Assembly: GCF_004138495.1 (NCBI RefSeq)
Contig: NZ_ML142855.1
Location: 308,959-315,570 of the forward strand
Direction: 5' to 3'
Length of the DNA stretch: 6,612 nucleotides
From: Phytoactinopolyspora endophytica
Lineage (GTDB): Bacteria; Actinomycetota; Actinomycetes; Jiangellales; Jiangellaceae
The notes under the pieces: generated by a model
Seen by the model: the letters and a program-made list of their open reading frames with translations, nothing else
Told to the model about the DNA's origin: nothing
Databases searched by the model: none
Shown here: in pieces, positions 4,941 to 6,612 of the stretch
Layout of the letters: every line of letters begins with the position of its first letter
Numbering within the stretch: position 1 is the stretch's first letter
Position numbers and translations under genes: made by a program

Positions 4941-6530
4941 GTGAGCAAGCCCGTCGTACTGATCGCCGAAGAACTCTCGCCAGCCACTGTCGAAGCGCTT
5001 GGCCCGGATTTCGAGATTCGCCGCGCCAACGGTGCTGACCGGGCCGAGTTGCTGCCGGCCATCGCCGATGTCGACGCGATTCTCGTCCGTAGCGCGACGA
5101 AGGTGGACGCCGAAGCCATCGAAGCCGCGAAGAACCTCAAGGTCATCGCCCGCGCCGGTGTGGGCCTGGACAACGTCGACGTGAAGGCGGCCACCCAGGC
5201 CGGCGTCATGGTCGTCAACGCACCTACCTCCAACATCACCAGCGCCGCTGAGTTGGCGGTCGGCTTGCTGCTCGCCACGTCGCGCAACATCGCGCCGGCG
5301 AACCAGGCGCTCAAGGGTGGAGAGTGGAAGCGCAGCAAGTATTCCGGCGTCGAGCTGCTGGAGAAGACGGTCGGCATCGTGGGCCTGGGGCGCATCGGTG
5401 CTCTCGTCGCCAATCGCCTGGCCGCGTTCGGCACGCGGCTGATCGCTTATGACCCCTACGTGTCTGCAGCTCGTGGTGCCCAGATGGGCGTGGAGATGGT
5501 CTCGCTGGACGAGTTGCTCGCCAACAGCGATTTCATTACCGTCCACCTGCCCAAGACTCCTGAGACCGCTGGGCTGATCGGCGACGAGGCGCTGCACAAG
5601 GTCAAGCCGTCCGTCCGGGTCATCAACGCCGCACGGGGCGGGATCGTCGACGAGCACGCGCTGGCGGTCGCACTCAAGGAAGGGCGTGTGGCGGGAGCGG
5701 GAATCGACGTGTTCGCCTCCGAGCCTTGCACGGAGTCGCCGCTGTTCGACTTCGAGTCGGTCGTCGTCACGCCGCATCTGGGTGCCTCCACCGAAGAGGC
5801 GCAGGAGAAGGCGGGAGTTTCGGTCGCGAAGTCGGTGCGCTTGGCGCTCGCCGGTGAGCTGGTGCCGGACGCGGTCAACGTCAAGGGCGGCGCCATCGCC
5901 GAGGAGGTGCGCCCGGGCATCCCGCTGGCCGAGAAGCTCGGCCGGATCTTCACCGGGCTGGCCGGCGGTGTGGCGAGCCAGCTCGACGTCATCGTCCGTG
6001 GTGAGATCGCTGCTCAGGATGTGAAGGTCCTGGAGCTGGCGGCGCTGAAGGGCGTGTTCATGGACGTGGTGGAAGACCAGGTCTCCTACGTCAACGCGCC
6101 GGTGATCGCCGCGGACCGCGGTGTCGAGGTGCAGCTCAAGACGGACGAGGAGTCGCCGGACTACCGCAATGTGGTGACCGTGCGGGGGACGCTTCCCGAC
6201 GGTCGCAAGGTCTCGGTCTCGGGCACTCTGTCCGGCCCGAAGCACGTGGAGAAGATCGTCGAGGTCCTCGGGTTCGACATCGAAGCGTTCCCGGCCGAGC
6301 ACATGGCGTTCTTCCGTTACGTCGATCGTCCGGGCGTTGTGGGCACTGTCGGCCGAGTCCTCGGCGAAGCGGATGTCAACATCGCGGGTATGCAGGTCAG
6401 CAGGGACACCAAGGGCGGACACGCCCTCGTTGCGATGACGGTGGACCAGGCGATCCCAGCGCCTGCTCTGGACAACATCGTTGAGGCGATCGGCGCCGAG
6501 TGGGGCCGTACCGTCGACCTCGGCGAGTGA
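4941..6530 (+). CDS. serA: D-3-phosphoglycerate dehydrogenase SerA (long type with ASB and ACT domains)
   Basis: SerA oxidises 3-phosphoglycerate to 3-phosphohydroxypyruvate with NAD+, the first committed step of serine (hence glycine and one-carbon) synthesis. The 529-residue protein has the split substrate domain, an NAD-binding Rossmann domain (GLGRIG 148-153, then the acidic D171), and the catalytic trio R232 (ARGG), E261 (ASEP) and H279 (TPHLGAST). An intervening ASB domain (~315-450) and a C-terminal ACT domain (~455-529) follow. Residues Y460, D462 and N480 line up with the serine-contacting Tyr461, Asp463 and Asn481 of the 528-residue Mycobacterium tuberculosis enzyme, so feedback inhibition by L-serine is expected. 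The GTG at 4941 is the first start in the frame, gives the family-typical MSKPVVLIAEELSP, and follows a loosely spaced AAGAGGG. It has its own candidate promoter and is probably not part of the thi operon. Confidence 0.97.
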   Translation: MSKPVVLIAEELSPATVEALGPDFEIRRANGADRAELLPAIADVDAILVRSATKVDAEAIEAAKNLKVIARAGVGLDNVDVKAATQAGVMVVNAPTSNITSAAELAVGLLLATSRNIAPANQALKGGEWKRSKYSGVELLEKTVGIVGLGRIGALVANRLAAFGTRLIAYDPYVSAARGAQMGVEMVSLDELLANSDFITVHLPKTPETAGLIGDEALHKVKPSVRVINAARGGIVDEHALAVALKEGRVAGAGIDVFASEPCTESPLFDFESVVVTPHLGASTEEAQEKAGVSVAKSVRLALAGELVPDAVNVKGGAIAEEVRPGIPLAEKLGRIFTGLAGGVASQLDVIVRGEIAAQDVKVLELAALKGVFMDVVEDQVSYVNAPVIAADRGVEVQLKTDEESPDYRNVVTVRGTLPDGRKVSVSGTLSGPKHVEKIVEVLGFDIEAFPAEHMAFFRYVDRPGVVGTVGRVLGEADVNIAGMQVSRDTKGGHALVAMTVDQAIPAPALDNIVEAIGAEWGRTVDLGE

Positions 6531-6586
6531 GCCCTGGTTTCATCGGCTCGTGGCCATCGATCACGGTGGCGTGAACGCGATGTTGG

Positions 6587-6612
6587 CCCGCACCCAATCG
6601 AATGGGTGCGGG
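6587..6612 (+). terminator. Stem-loop after serA, probable terminator, cut by the window edge
   Basis: CCCGCACCCA (6587-6596) is the exact reverse complement of TGGGTGCGGG (6603-6612), with a 6-nt loop (6597-6602). The stem begins 56 nt after the serA stop, and its last base is the last base of the window. Any T-tract would lie outside. On the minus strand no T-run follows the stem, so termination would serve serA. Confidence 0.6.

Noticed and set aside
4920..6422. Long open frame on the minus strand opposite serA (500 codons)
   Set aside because: It is rich in Asp, Arg and His with no recognisable fold, as expected for the complement of a G+C-rich coding sequence; serA is unmistakable.

Overview
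The window is very G+C-rich. It has strong G/C bias at third codon positions, GTG as well as ATG starts, and the long 529-residue form of phosphoglycerate dehydrogenase known from mycobacteria and other actinobacteria. These traits suggest a high-G+C actinomycete; I cannot name a genus. All six protein genes I can support lie on the + strand. I found no mobile element, CRISPR array, tRNA or rRNA.

Layout: (1) nt 1-1201, the 3' part of a glycoside hydrolase family 2 beta-galactosidase whose 5' part lies outside the window. It carries an unusual tandem pentapeptide insert. (2) nt 1202-1500, a control region with inverted repeats, a candidate promoter, a clear TPP riboswitch (1361-1435) and a hairpin that buries the Shine-Dalgarno of the next gene. 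(3) nt 1501-4778, a thiamin salvage cluster: thiM, thiE, thiD and tenA. The first two overlap by an ATGA, the third follows at once, and tenA comes after a 149-nt spacer. (4) nt 4779-4940, a spacer with a plausible sigma-70-type promoter and a leader hairpin. (5) nt 4941-6530, serA, with Rossmann, ASB and ACT domains. (6) nt 6531-6612, a spacer ending in a perfect 10-bp stem-loop that looks like a terminator stem cut by the window edge.

The four thi genes form one logical unit. TenA releases the pyrimidine HMP from damaged thiamin or its aminopyrimidine derivatives, ThiD phosphorylates HMP twice to HMP-PP, ThiM phosphorylates the thiazole alcohol to HET-P, and ThiE joins HMP-PP and HET-P to thiamin monophosphate. 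The riboswitch should shut this off when TPP is abundant. No uridine-rich terminator follows the aptamer, while the thiM ribosome-binding site is held in a 6-bp hairpin, so control at translation initiation is the best reading. The beta-galactosidase and serA look like independent neighbours.

I found no wholly new system. The most informative features are the detailed switch architecture ahead of thiM, the repeat insert in the beta-galactosidase, and the structured leader of serA.
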